Shown here: one piece after another, positions 44,701 to 53,662 of the stretch
How positions within the stretch are numbered: position 1 is the first letter of the stretch
Layout: every line of letters starts with the position of its first letter
Assembly: GCF_003313335.1 (NCBI RefSeq)
Contig: NZ_QMHP01000004.1
Location: 333,988 to 397,987 of the forward strand
Source of the DNA: Pedobacter zeaxanthinifaciens
Lineage (GTDB): Bacteria; Bacteroidota; Bacteroidia; Sphingobacteriales; Sphingobacteriaceae
Length of the DNA: 64,000 nucleotides
Direction of reading: 5' to 3'
The notes under the pieces: model-generated
Told to the model about the DNA's origin: nothing
What the model saw: the letters and a program-made list of their open reading frames with translations, nothing else
The model's database searches: none
Translations under genes and position numbers: made by a program

Positions 44701-44818
44701 TCCAGAGATTGCTCGTGATTTCGAAAACCCTCAGGATAGAAATATGAGTCCTAACGTGACTTACTTAACTACGCCACAGCAAAAGTCGATCACCTTTGGT
44801 TTAACAACATCATTTTAA
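41759..44818 (+). CDS. susC: SusC-type TonB-dependent maltodextrin transporter
   Basis: Outer-membrane transporter of 1019 aa. It has a signal peptide (1-25, ending VQAQ), a CarboxypepD_reg-like domain (about 28-105), a TonB-box-like DDVVILGYG (about 110-118), a plug (about 120-240, with IRIRGIGSISAGGDPLYVVDGIPI) and a barrel ending in Phe. It lacks an STN domain, unlike the SusC at 20324, consistent with control by LacI rather than by a sigma/FecR pair. Position as first gene of a starch locus indicates import of malto-oligosaccharides. Its SusD partner starts 21 bp later. Confidence 0.95.
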   Translation: MKIFYLLKRGLSLLFIFMVLKVQAQTGSISGKVLDETGLPLPGASVFIKGTNKAASTDNNGVFQFSGIANGDVVLEVRIIAYKTLLRTVKVSGKTEVTLNLQSDSQMLDDVVILGYGSQTKRQVTGAISKVTGEKLTALPTPSFEASLQGQAPGVQVTQGSGLAGSGSVIRIRGIGSISAGGDPLYVVDGIPITSDPFIAGNRGAMNQNPLATINPNDIESIEILKDAAAAGIYGSRGANGVILVTTKRGKAGKRPTITLSSRYGLSTYANRPKFANGAEWLALRQEAWTNDGNTGLAPLPGGLTWAQARQNDTDWWDIVTETGKSNDQSISYSQGTEKVNTYISASYGDNHSYLKGNSYQRYGFRVNLDVKPTSYFTTNINIGYDKGTNNRVNAAWAGGLGDAMSTALPIYPVYNGDGSFFSNGANPSRNLGLLDWKTINQRLIGGITLELKPVKNLSLKAIGNMDNLDVDDNIFTPASLRNASRGFATAYPTSIFNRTVTGTATYDLAINKDNKLTLLAGAEAQFSDRTLYRNGISGDADGPFNKDLASYYEAMRVGAAAGGLNFYTGFNKETFSSLFARINYSYKDKYYLQGVVRRDGSSKFGPNNKYGYFPSISGSWYINQEDFLRSSKVISNLKLRASYGLVGSSNFPSGEYYQKFEYSGSYNGRPVLFPVNAENPNLKWEEGRNLDVGLDFGLFNGRISGELGYYRKKTTDALINSAISPSTGFDKGWLNVGEILNEGYELSLNTINIQGKNFKWTTRLNASKNFNEVLSLGGFSPDAVGGGTNDTRIAEGYPIGTNFLVRYKGVDPNDGLPIWLDKDGFETKTFSLDNRVPVGKVLPDYVGGLTNTFNFKGFELNTMFTFAIGGNLYDASAKRQLGVVTDWNIREDIADRWRKPGDVAKFPRLTMNAGNYPGLSSEWQYNSTMFLYDATFVRLREVTLSYTLPAKAVSKLRLQSLKLFATGMNLLTFSKYPGGDPEIARDFENPQDRNMSPNVTYLTTPQQKSITFGLTTSF

Positions 44819-44839
44819 CCAAAATAAAACGAAAAAGAG

Positions 44840-46213
44840 ATGAAAATTAAGTATAACAATATATGGAAATCATTCATTGTACTTTCTGTGGTAGCAGGTT
44901 TTGGTACTGGATGTAAGAAATTTTTAGAAGCAACCCCAGTTGAATCTATCAATAAATCAGTGGCTTTAGCTAATGAGCAAGGCGTAGTGCAGGAAATGAA
45001 CGGTGCTTACCAAATTGTTGGCGGAACCAATATGTTTGGTGGTAAAATTCAGGTAATGGGCGAATTGCTTGCTGATCAGCTTGATGGCTCACAACTAAAC
45101 GGCGATTTTGGCGAAATCTATGGTAGAAAAACATCAGTTTTTGGCGCTTACAAAAACGATATGTATAAAGACATTTATCAAGCCATCTATCGTGCCAATA
45201 TTGTATTAGAAAACCTTGGCGTTACCAGTTCACTTAGAGACAACCTAGAAGGGCAAGCTTTATTTGTAAGAGCGTTAGGACATTTCGAAGCAGTGAAATT
45301 ATGGGCACAGCCTTACGGCTATTCTTCTGATAACAGTCACCTTGGTGTGCCGTTAAGAACTGCTGCAAGCATTGTAACGCAACAAAGGGCTACGGTAAAA
45401 CAGGTTTATGATCAGATTATTGCTGATTTGAAAATTGCCGAAGTAAGACTGCCAGATGAAAATAATGGCTATGCAACTAAATGGGCTGCTAAAGCATTAT
45501 TGGCAAAGGTTTATTTCCAAATGAATGATTTTGCCAATGCTTACCTTTACGCTAATCAGGTAATTGCTTCAAACAAGTTCACATTAGATACCTATGCATC
45601 AAGATTTTCTGAAACCGGATGTAAAGAAAGTATCTTTAAAATAACGAATAGTAAAGGTACTTACGAGCCAGGAGGCGAATTAAGAGGTCAGTTTAGATCT
45701 GATTTTAACTTGCCAACATTACGTTTCAACAGTGCTTTTTGGGCTACAGTTAACACAGCTACTGATACAAGAAAAGCGTTATACGAAACAGTAAAATATC
45801 CAGGTTTTGTTGCTACTAAAAAATACAATAGCGATAGGTTTGAGGTTCCTGTATTGTACCTAACTGATATGAAGTTAATCAGAGCTGAGTCGGCTGCTGA
45901 AACTAACACCAATTTAACTATAGCGATTCAAGACATCAATGATATCTTAAGTAGAGCTTATGGTGGCACAAAATCCATTCCTGCTGGTTCATCAGCTAGT
46001 TTAATTAGAACTAATGCACGATTTGAGCGCAGCATTGAAATGGCTGGCGAGGGCAATCGAATTTCGGAAATTAAAAGGATTGGTGCTAAAGGCGAAAATA
46101 TCGACAGACGTGGCGCTAGTTGGAATTGCAATGGATTGGTACTACAATTTCCACAAGGTGAAATGGCTACCAATGCAAGTTTTGTTCGTAATCCTGAGGG
46201 AGGTTGTAATTAA
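44840..46213 (+). CDS. susD: SusD-type maltodextrin-binding lipoprotein
   Basis: Surface lipoprotein of 457 aa capping the SusC barrel. The lipobox GFGTGC gives lipidated Cys25, then KKFLEATPVESI. TPR-type helices (EGQALFVRALGHFEAVKLWAQPYGY, AAKALLAKVYFQMNDFANAYLYANQVI) and the C-terminal FERSIEMAGEGNRISEIKRIG are typical. It is cotranscribed with susC. A substrate of the starch type is inferred from the downstream enzymes. Confidence 0.94.
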   Translation: MKIKYNNIWKSFIVLSVVAGFGTGCKKFLEATPVESINKSVALANEQGVVQEMNGAYQIVGGTNMFGGKIQVMGELLADQLDGSQLNGDFGEIYGRKTSVFGAYKNDMYKDIYQAIYRANIVLENLGVTSSLRDNLEGQALFVRALGHFEAVKLWAQPYGYSSDNSHLGVPLRTAASIVTQQRATVKQVYDQIIADLKIAEVRLPDENNGYATKWAAKALLAKVYFQMNDFANAYLYANQVIASNKFTLDTYASRFSETGCKESIFKITNSKGTYEPGGELRGQFRSDFNLPTLRFNSAFWATVNTATDTRKALYETVKYPGFVATKKYNSDRFEVPVLYLTDMKLIRAESAAETNTNLTIAIQDINDILSRAYGGTKSIPAGSSASLIRTNARFERSIEMAGEGNRISEIKRIGAKGENIDRRGASWNCNGLVLQFPQGEMATNASFVRNPEGGCN

Positions 46214-46224
46214 AATATAAACAG

Positions 46225-46722
46225 ATGAAAACGTTAAAATATTTCTCATTATTGGCTTGCATACTTTTTGCTTTTGCATGTAAGCCCGAAAAATTTGGCC
46301 CAATTACTTCGGAGGTAAATGTGGTGAAACAAATACAGGGAACTTGGGGGTTAACTAAAGTAACGCAGGTAGATCAAGATGCTACCACTAAAGGATTTCC
46401 TTACAAAGAATTGGACATTACCAATGTGTATCCGTACAAAGATTTAACTATTGCTTTGTCAGGTGATGCGTCTGGCAATCCAACCACGTTCACTATCACA
46501 AACGGGAACTCTCCAAAAATTGCCGATTTAACTTCTGGTACATGGACTGCAGATGATGCGATGGCACCAACTACCATTACATTGAAAAATGGTACTACTA
46601 CCAATTTGTTAAAATTAGGTTCTTACGCTGGATTAAGCAGTGGTAAGTTTTATCTAACTAAAAATAAGTCAATTAACGGTAAGGTGATTATCTCTTACAA
46701 ATACGAGTTCACTAAAAAGTAA
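46225..46722 (+). CDS. DUF5004-like lipoprotein
   Basis: Lipoprotein of 165 aa; the lipobox AFAC gives lipidated Cys19. The mature part looks like a lipocalin-type beta-barrel: IQGTWGLTKVTQVDQ is the strand-turn pattern of DUF5004 or lipocalin-like Bacteroidota proteins, ending in VIISYKYEFTKK. It sits 12 bp after susD inside the operon. A role as accessory surface glycan binder is likely but unproven. Confidence 0.65.
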   Translation: MKTLKYFSLLACILFAFACKPEKFGPITSEVNVVKQIQGTWGLTKVTQVDQDATTKGFPYKELDITNVYPYKDLTIALSGDASGNPTTFTITNGNSPKIADLTSGTWTADDAMAPTTITLKNGTTTNLLKLGSYAGLSSGKFYLTKNKSINGKVIISYKYEFTKK

Positions 46723-46723
46723 C

Positions 46724-47497
46724 ATGATGAAAAAGTTTTTATTTTCAATGCTATTCAGTTTATGTTCACTGTGGGCATTTTCTCAAGTAACCTTTAGTCC
46801 GGCAACTTTTACAGCCGAAGACGAGGTGACCATTACTTTAGACGTTTCTAATACGCCTTTAGCTGGGTTAAATGATATTTACATTTGGATTTTCTCCAAC
46901 GATGGTGTTGGTGGCGGAAAAGATGGTTTGGTAAACGGCCAGTGGACAAACTCTTCTGAAACTGCTAAATTCACCAAAATTGCTACCAATAAATTTACTT
47001 ACAAATTTACAGGTACTACCATATTCGGTCAAAGTCCGGCGGAATTAATCAATTTTGGTTTTTTGGCTAAAACAAAAGACGGTTCTAAACAAACTCCTGA
47101 TTACAAGCCTTACAAATTTGATCCCTTGGTATTTTCTCCGTCACAGTTCAGGATTTTCCCGGCAAAGTTAGACCAAACCGATATGGCAACGGTTTACTTT
47201 CACCAGGATTTGGCAACCGATCAAAATTTACAGCGTTTATTTGATGTCAAAGTAACCATTACATTTTATGATGGTGCTGGTAATCAGTTTTCGCAAAAAG
47301 CTAATATCGTAGCTAAAAAAGAATCGGATAAATTATATTCTTATTCTTTTATCCCTGAAAAATTAATTACGCTTCCGGCTGGAACCACGCTTTCTAAATT
47401 TAGCTATCAGTTTTCTGGTAATTTGAAAGATGCCAATGGTGCCAACGTACCATACAGCGGACCGGTAGTGGAGGTAGCATACTTAACCTTTAATTAA
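46724..47497 (+). CDS. Unknown secreted two-domain protein of the maltodextrin operon
   Basis: Exported protein of 257 aa with signal peptide (1-20, ending WAFSQ) and no lipobox. The mature part holds two similar beta-sandwich units: VTFSPATFTAEDEVTITLDV (about 22-41) and LVFSPSQFRIFPAKLDQTDMATVYF (about 138-162) open them in the same way. Aromatic residues (IYIWIF, GQWTN) could contact glycan. I do not recognise a named family. It starts one base after the previous stop and is followed 8 bp later by the SusE-like gene, so it is an integral part of the operon and a candidate starch-binding protein. Confidence 0.65.
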   Translation: MMKKFLFSMLFSLCSLWAFSQVTFSPATFTAEDEVTITLDVSNTPLAGLNDIYIWIFSNDGVGGGKDGLVNGQWTNSSETAKFTKIATNKFTYKFTGTTIFGQSPAELINFGFLAKTKDGSKQTPDYKPYKFDPLVFSPSQFRIFPAKLDQTDMATVYFHQDLATDQNLQRLFDVKVTITFYDGAGNQFSQKANIVAKKESDKLYSYSFIPEKLITLPAGTTLSKFSYQFSGNLKDANGANVPYSGPVVEVAYLTFN

Positions 47498-47505
47498 CTA
47501 TTGAT

Positions 47506-49275
47506 ATGAAGAATAAACTGTTTTATTTATTACTGTCAGTATCAGTAATAATTTTTGGTTGTAAAAAGATAGATTTCGATGAAGCATCGAAAGGGGAGGC
47601 ATTGGGTACTTTTAGCCTAAGCGCTCCGCAAAATAATGCCATGTTGGTGTTAAACAGTGCCACTCCAAATGCACAAGTGCAAATTTCTTGGTCGGCGGCG
47701 AAACCTGGTGTATCTACAGCGCCAACCTACACTTTTGTTGCGGCGCTTAAAACGGGTTCATTAACACAACCTTTGCTAGAAATTCCGTCAGATGACAATG
47801 GAAAAAGCAACAAACTTACGCTTACTCAAAAGCAATTGGATGATGCCCTTAAAGGTAAAGGTGTTGCCGAAGGAGCTAAAACTGACTTGATTTGGAACGT
47901 AAGAGCAGATAATGGTACCAAAAAAGAAATGGCAAGCTTGAGCTACAATATTTCCATCACCCGCTTTGGAGATGGTATCAGCAATTTCTTGTTGTACGGG
48001 CCAGTTTCTTCTGCCAATAACATCGAAATTAATCCTAATTCAACCACTGACGTGCTAACCTTCAAATGGCAAAAAGCGTTTCCTGGTAAATCTACCAATC
48101 CGGTAACTTACAAAATTAAGTTTGTGGCCGAAGGTGGTAGTTTTGATGCGCCAATTTTTGAAGCTGCTTCAAACAACTCAGGTTCCGACTCTACATTTAC
48201 TATCAGCTACCAAGCAATGGACCAAATGCTGACCGCAAAAGGATTTTCTGATCAATCATCGGCAGCTAAATTGCAATGGACAGTTGAGGCAAAATCGGGT
48301 ACCTACACTAAAACTTCTGATTATGTAAACAACTTGAGTATTGTTAGAGAAGTGAAGTTATTCATGGTGGGTGGTGCAACGCCAATTGGTTGGAATCCGC
48401 CACAAGCAATCCAAATGATTCCAGATAAAAACCTTCCGGGAACATTCTACTCTTATGTTTATTTAACACAAGATGGCATGAAGTTCTTAAGTGAAAATAC
48501 CGATTGGAGTACGCCTTCGCAGAAAATTTATGGTAAAGGTTCGGCTGATGGCATCCTATTACAAAGTGGAGGTAGCGCTAACATCGATATTCCTGCTGCG
48601 GGCTACTATCGCGTAAGTGCCGATTTGAAAAATAACAAGTACTACATTCAGCAGGGTAGAATGGCGGCTGTTGGAGCGGCAACTGCTGCGGGTTGGAATC
48701 CGGGTTCGGTATTCCCAACACAGGCTTTAACCTTAATTGGAACCAATAAATTTATGGGCTTTGTAACGCTAACCGCTGGCCAAGAGTGGAAATTTATTGA
48801 TGGTGCTGCTTGGGGAGATGGTACAGCAAATGGATCTAAAGATTTCGGTAAAGTGAAAGGCAAAACTGATGGTTCCATTACTCAAGGTGATGCAGATAAC
48901 ATGACTGTTCCGGGAGCTACAGCATTGTATCGCTTAATCTGGGATGGTACTAACATCAAAAATTTAAAATATCAAATCACTACTGGTACGCTTTACTTAA
49001 TTGGTGCTGCTACCGCAGGTGGTTGGGATAACAATAACGCTGCATTGCCGGCAATGAGCTACCAAGGCAACGGTGTGTGGAGGGTTACTGCTAACTTAAC
49101 CGCAGGTGAGTTTAAGTTCTTGTTGCAAAAAGGTACATGGGATTACAGTTATGGTGCTGGAGCAACTGCTGGTACCGTAGTGGATGGCGGTGGAAACTTA
49201 AGCGTAGCCACTTCAGGAAACTACACCATTACGTTGAATGAGTTTACAAAAACTTATACCGTAGTTAAAAATTAA
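47506..49275 (+). CDS. SusE/SusF-like starch-binding lipoprotein
   Basis: Surface lipoprotein of 589 aa; lipidated Cys19 in IIFGC. Two N-terminal SusE-type Ig-like units (about 35-155 and 160-280, each with an ISW or FKW strand and a Q-L-D-x-AL segment) precede three repeated SusF/SusE-like modules starting at about 285 (LFMVGGATPIGWNPPQAIQM), 382 (MAAVGAATAAGWNPG) and 495 (LYLIGAATAGGWDNN). The GWN or GWD turn with nearby Lys is the pattern of starch-binding modules. It helps hold starch at the cell surface. A terminator follows the gene. Confidence 0.85.
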   Translation: MKNKLFYLLLSVSVIIFGCKKIDFDEASKGEALGTFSLSAPQNNAMLVLNSATPNAQVQISWSAAKPGVSTAPTYTFVAALKTGSLTQPLLEIPSDDNGKSNKLTLTQKQLDDALKGKGVAEGAKTDLIWNVRADNGTKKEMASLSYNISITRFGDGISNFLLYGPVSSANNIEINPNSTTDVLTFKWQKAFPGKSTNPVTYKIKFVAEGGSFDAPIFEAASNNSGSDSTFTISYQAMDQMLTAKGFSDQSSAAKLQWTVEAKSGTYTKTSDYVNNLSIVREVKLFMVGGATPIGWNPPQAIQMIPDKNLPGTFYSYVYLTQDGMKFLSENTDWSTPSQKIYGKGSADGILLQSGGSANIDIPAAGYYRVSADLKNNKYYIQQGRMAAVGAATAAGWNPGSVFPTQALTLIGTNKFMGFVTLTAGQEWKFIDGAAWGDGTANGSKDFGKVKGKTDGSITQGDADNMTVPGATALYRLIWDGTNIKNLKYQITTGTLYLIGAATAGGWDNNNAALPAMSYQGNGVWRVTANLTAGEFKFLLQKGTWDYSYGAGATAGTVVDGGGNLSVATSGNYTITLNEFTKTYTVVKN

Positions 49276-49280
49276 TATGT

Positions 49281-49327
49281 ATAAAGGCCGCTTATCGCCA
49301 TAGCGTAAAGCGGCCTTTATTCCTTTT
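49281..49327 (+). terminator. Terminator between the SusCDE block and the enzyme block
   Basis: A 13-bp perfect stem (49281-49293 with 49308-49320) is followed by TCCTTTTTT. The next gene starts at 49351. It likely sets a lower level for the enzymes through partial readthrough. Confidence 0.75.
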
Positions 49328-49350
49328 TTCTATCATTTTTTTATGCCGAT

Positions 49351-51795
49351 ATGCGAAGATTAATCTACTTTGCCTTCTTTCTTTTTGCCTTAGGCAATCA
49401 TACCATTGCACAGCAAAACCCAGTTTTATCCGTAGGAAATATCACCAGCACCGCTAACGAGCAGCAAAAGTTGGCGTTTAAAACTGAACATGCCCAAGGC
49501 GAAATTTTGGTGTACTCTCCAAATGTGATAAGGGTAAGGTTAGATAAAAAAGCATTGGCAAAAGATTTTTCTTATGCGGTGGTGATGCAGCCGCAAAAAA
49601 CAACTGTAAAAATTTCGCAAAGCGATAGCGAAATTGTACTGCTAACAGATTCTTTAAAAGCAGTAATTTCTAAAAAACCATTCGCAGTAGCTTTTTATAC
49701 CCTTGACGGTAAATTGATCAATCAGGATGAAAAAGGTCTGCAAAACTCATGGGTTGCCGACGAGGTAACTGCATACAAACAAATGCAAGCTGGCGAACGC
49801 TTCGTAGGCTTGGGAGAAAAAAACGGAAACTTAGATAGGAAAGGCAATGGTTATACCAATTGGAACTACGATGCTTTCGGCTATTCTACCGGACAAGATC
49901 CGCTTTATTCTTCTATTCCTTTTTACATCGGAATACATCACAATTTAAATTACGGTATCTTCTTAGATAATACCTATCAAACTGACTTTAATTTTGGAGC
50001 TAGTAACAACCGTTTTTCATCTTTTTCTGCACAAGGTGGAGAGTTGAACTACTACTTCATTTATCATACTCAACTGTCGGATATCGTAAAGTCGTACACG
50101 GCTTTAACTGGCAGAATGAAAATGCCTCCATTGTGGAGCTTAGGCTACCAACAAAACCGCTACAGTTATTATCCAGAAACGGAAGTAATGCGTATTGCAC
50201 AAACATTGCGTGAAAAGAAAATTCCTGCAGATGGAATTACCTTGGATATCCACTACATGGATCAGTACAAATTGTTCACTTGGGATAAACAACGTTTCGG
50301 TGATCCCTTGGCCATGAACAAAAAACTCAAAGAAATGGGTTTTAAAACCACTGTAATTGTAGATCCAGGAATCAAAGTTGAAGAAGGTTATGCCGCTTAC
50401 GAAGATGGGGTTAAAAAAAACATCTTCGTCAAATATCCTGATAGCACCAACTTTACCGCTCAGGTGTGGCCTGGATGGTGCCATTTTCCCGATTTTACTT
50501 CACCCTTGGGTAGAAATTGGTGGCATGAAAAAATCAAGTTTTTTGCAAATACAGGAGTTGATGGCATTTGGAACGACATGAACGAGATTGCCAGTTGGGG
50601 GCAAAAAATGCCATCAAACATTTCATTTAACTACGATGGTGCATTGGCAAGCCACAAGCAAGCTCACAATGTATATGGTATGCAAATGGCCCGTTCAAGT
50701 TTTGAAGGCATGGTGCAAGCCACCAACAAACGTCCTTTTAATTTAACTAGAGCTGGTTATGCTGGCTTACAACGTTACACTGCTATTTGGACTGGCGATA
50801 ACCGCTCAGAGGAAGATCACATGATGGCAGGCGTTCGCTTACTGAACAGTTTAGGATTAAGTGGTGTAGCTTTCACTGGCATGGATATCGGTGGTTTTAC
50901 CGGTAATCCTTCGGTGAGTTTGTATGCCCGCTGGATTCAAATTGGAGCCTTCAATCCTTATTTCCGTAACCATACTGCTGTTAATACCAAATCTTCAGAG
51001 CCTTGGGCTTACGGAGAAGAAGTGACAGAAATTTCAAGAAACTTCATTAATCTACGCTACAAATTACTGCCTTATTTGTATTCCACTTTTAACGAAGCAG
51101 CCACTACGGGCATGCCGGTGGTAAGAAGCTTAGCGTTTACCAATACCCATGAGCCACGAGTTTACGATGGTAAGTTCCAAAATCAGTTCATGTTCGGTCA
51201 GGCATTTTTGGTAGCACCCTTTGAAAGCACTAAGGAATATGGCGCTGTATTTTTTCCAAAAGGAAATTGGTACAGTTTATACAATGATGAACCTTTGCAA
51301 GGGGATACCGAGAAAATTATACGCCTAAGCTTACAACAATTGCCCGTTTTCGTAAAGGGAAGTAGCATTGTGCCTATGCAATCTTTAATACAAAGCACTG
51401 CCGAAAAGCCAAGCGATACGTTGGTGCTGCATATCTACAAAGGTTCGGAAAATAACAGCTTCGTTTATTATGAAGATGATGGCGAAAGCTACAACTACGA
51501 AAAGGGCGATTTCTACAAAAGGCAAATTACTTACGATGCTAAACAGCGCAAAATTGTTTTCGCAAAAGTGGAAGGTAATTTTAAATCGAAGTTTAGCCAG
51601 CTGAAATTAGTTTTCCACGGCTTTGGCGATCAAGATAAAATTCAAACAGGTACTGCGTTACAGAATGATTTTGTATCGTTTATCGCACCAATTTCTAGGT
51701 TTGATCCGCAAGGTACCGCCAACCCAACCACTGGTTGTAATGTTAAAAGTGTTACCATCTCCAACGATAAAAATCAATTCGAAATCAAATATTAG
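49351..51795 (+). CDS. GH31 alpha-glucosidase
   Basis: Exported glycoside hydrolase family 31 enzyme, 814 aa, with signal peptide (1-21, ending TIAQ). The nucleophile is Asp409 in GIWNDMNE and the acid/base is Asp483 in WTGDNRSEEDHM. FTGMDIGGFTGNPSVSLYARWIQIGAFNPYFRNHT is the conserved barrel segment. Members release glucose from the non-reducing ends of malto-oligosaccharides; here it probably acts in the periplasm, as SusB does (by a different family) in Bacteroides. It is first in the enzyme block, 3 bp before the next gene. Confidence 0.94.
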   Translation: MRRLIYFAFFLFALGNHTIAQQNPVLSVGNITSTANEQQKLAFKTEHAQGEILVYSPNVIRVRLDKKALAKDFSYAVVMQPQKTTVKISQSDSEIVLLTDSLKAVISKKPFAVAFYTLDGKLINQDEKGLQNSWVADEVTAYKQMQAGERFVGLGEKNGNLDRKGNGYTNWNYDAFGYSTGQDPLYSSIPFYIGIHHNLNYGIFLDNTYQTDFNFGASNNRFSSFSAQGGELNYYFIYHTQLSDIVKSYTALTGRMKMPPLWSLGYQQNRYSYYPETEVMRIAQTLREKKIPADGITLDIHYMDQYKLFTWDKQRFGDPLAMNKKLKEMGFKTTVIVDPGIKVEEGYAAYEDGVKKNIFVKYPDSTNFTAQVWPGWCHFPDFTSPLGRNWWHEKIKFFANTGVDGIWNDMNEIASWGQKMPSNISFNYDGALASHKQAHNVYGMQMARSSFEGMVQATNKRPFNLTRAGYAGLQRYTAIWTGDNRSEEDHMMAGVRLLNSLGLSGVAFTGMDIGGFTGNPSVSLYARWIQIGAFNPYFRNHTAVNTKSSEPWAYGEEVTEISRNFINLRYKLLPYLYSTFNEAATTGMPVVRSLAFTNTHEPRVYDGKFQNQFMFGQAFLVAPFESTKEYGAVFFPKGNWYSLYNDEPLQGDTEKIIRLSLQQLPVFVKGSSIVPMQSLIQSTAEKPSDTLVLHIYKGSENNSFVYYEDDGESYNYEKGDFYKRQITYDAKQRKIVFAKVEGNFKSKFSQLKLVFHGFGDQDKIQTGTALQNDFVSFIAPISRFDPQGTANPTTGCNVKSVTISNDKNQFEIKY

Positions 51796-51798
51796 ATC

Positions 51799-53643
51799 AT
51801 GAGAAGAACTTTGTTATTGCTGTTTTTAGCTGTTCCGTTAGCCCTATTAGCTCAACTTCCAAAATTAGAGCGAATAGAACCTTCGTTTTGGTGGGTAGGA
51901 ATGAAAAATCCTAACCTGCAATTATTAGTGCATGGAAAAGATATCAGCAAAAATGAAGTAAGCATCAATTACGCCGGAGTAAAATTGATGAAGGTAAATC
52001 AGGTAGATAATCCTAACTATCTTTTCTTGGATTTATTGATTTCGGCTGACGCCCCGGCTGGCAAGTTCGATATCGTTTTTAGCCAAAATGGAAAACAACA
52101 AGCAAAATATACTTACGAATTAAAAACGCGAAATGCTAATCAGCAAAAATTTCAGGGCGTAACGAATAAAGACTTCATTTACCTCATTATGCCAGATAGG
52201 TTTGCCAACGGCGATACAAAGAATGACGTGGTGAAGGGAATGAATGAAACAGCCTTAAATCGCGATAGCATGTATTACAGGCATGGTGGCGATTTGAAAG
52301 GAATTGCTGCCCATTTAGATTATTTGCAAGAGTTAGGTGTTACTGCGCTGTGGTTAAATCCGGTGTTAGAAAATAATCAGCCTAAAACTTCTTATCACGG
52401 TTATGCCAATACCGAAAATTATAAAATTGATCCCCGTTTTGGTACTAACGAAGATTACCGTCAATTGGTGGCAGATTGCCATCAGCGTGGGATGAAAATG
52501 ATCAAAGATTTGGTGCACAACCATTTCGGAACGGAGCATTTTACCATTAAAGATATGCCAACTAAGGATTGGGTACATCAATGGCCAACTTATACCAAAA
52601 CTACTTACCGCGAACAGGTACATTTTGATCCCTATGTTTCAAAAAAAGATAAGGATTTGATGCTGAATGGTTGGTTTGATAGGCACATGCCAGATTTGAA
52701 TCAAAACAACGAGTTTGTGAAAAACTATCTCACCCAAAGCCACATTTGGTGGATAGAATATGCAGATTTGGATGGGTTTAGATTAGATACCTATGCTTAC
52801 AACGATGCCAAGTTTATGGCTGAATGGGGTAAACGTATCATGGAAGAGTATCCAAAATTCACCTTCTTTGGCGAAACTTGGGTACATGGAGTGCCTAATC
52901 AGGCATTCTTCACTAAAGGAAATAAAATAAATCAAGGCATTGATACAGAATTGCAAGGCGTAACTGATTTTCAGGCCTTATGGGCAATTAATGAAGCGCT
53001 TAACGGGAAGTTCGGTTGGACTGATGGTGTAGTACGTTTGTACAACACGCTCACTAACGATTACATGTATGAAGATCCTACTCGCAACGTCGTTTTTTTG
53101 GACAACCACGATATCAGCCGTTTTTACTCGGTAGTTGGTGAGGATTTCGATAAGTATAAATCGGGGATTGCTTGGTTACTTACTACCCGTGGCATACCTC
53201 AGTTTTATTACGGTACCGAAATTCTGATGAAAAATTACGCTAATCCAGATGGTTTGGTTCGTAGCGATTTTGCTGGTGGTTGGGCTACGGATAAAGTTAA
53301 CAAGTTTTCGTCGACGGGCCGTACAGCTAAAGAAAACGAAGCTTTTAACTATGTAAAAAAGCTCGCCAACTATCGCAAAAACAACGAGGTATTACAAACT
53401 GGAAAAATGATGCAGTTTATCCCCGAAGATGGTATTTATGTGTATTTCAGGTATAACAATCAAAAAACGGTTATGGTGGTGATGAACGGAAATACAGAAG
53501 CCAAAACGCTAAGTACAGATAGGTTTAGTGAAATGATTTTGGGTAGAAAAGCCGCAAAAAACGTGGTGAGCGATGAGTTGTTAGCAGATATCAGTCAACT
53601 GAAAATACCTGCGAAAACCACATTAGTATTAGAGTTACAATAA
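51799..53643 (+). CDS. GH13 neopullulanase/cyclomaltodextrinase-like enzyme
   Basis: Exported alpha-amylase family enzyme, 614 aa, SusA-like. After the signal peptide (1-19, ending ALLAQ) comes an N-terminal beta domain typical of cyclomaltodextrinases (about 20-115), the GH13 barrel (about 125-500) and a C-terminal beta domain. The catalytic residues are Asp330 (GFRLD), Glu359 (FFGETW) and Asp438 (FLDNHD); FIYLIMPDRFANGD opens the barrel. It probably cuts imported maltodextrins or cyclodextrins in the periplasm. It is cotranscribed with the GH31 and pgmB genes. Confidence 0.93.
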   Translation: MRRTLLLLFLAVPLALLAQLPKLERIEPSFWWVGMKNPNLQLLVHGKDISKNEVSINYAGVKLMKVNQVDNPNYLFLDLLISADAPAGKFDIVFSQNGKQQAKYTYELKTRNANQQKFQGVTNKDFIYLIMPDRFANGDTKNDVVKGMNETALNRDSMYYRHGGDLKGIAAHLDYLQELGVTALWLNPVLENNQPKTSYHGYANTENYKIDPRFGTNEDYRQLVADCHQRGMKMIKDLVHNHFGTEHFTIKDMPTKDWVHQWPTYTKTTYREQVHFDPYVSKKDKDLMLNGWFDRHMPDLNQNNEFVKNYLTQSHIWWIEYADLDGFRLDTYAYNDAKFMAEWGKRIMEEYPKFTFFGETWVHGVPNQAFFTKGNKINQGIDTELQGVTDFQALWAINEALNGKFGWTDGVVRLYNTLTNDYMYEDPTRNVVFLDNHDISRFYSVVGEDFDKYKSGIAWLLTTRGIPQFYYGTEILMKNYANPDGLVRSDFAGGWATDKVNKFSSTGRTAKENEAFNYVKKLANYRKNNEVLQTGKMMQFIPEDGIYVYFRYNNQKTVMVVMNGNTEAKTLSTDRFSEMILGRKAAKNVVSDELLADISQLKIPAKTTLVLELQ

Positions 53644-53662
53644 GATAAGAAAGAGATTATAG

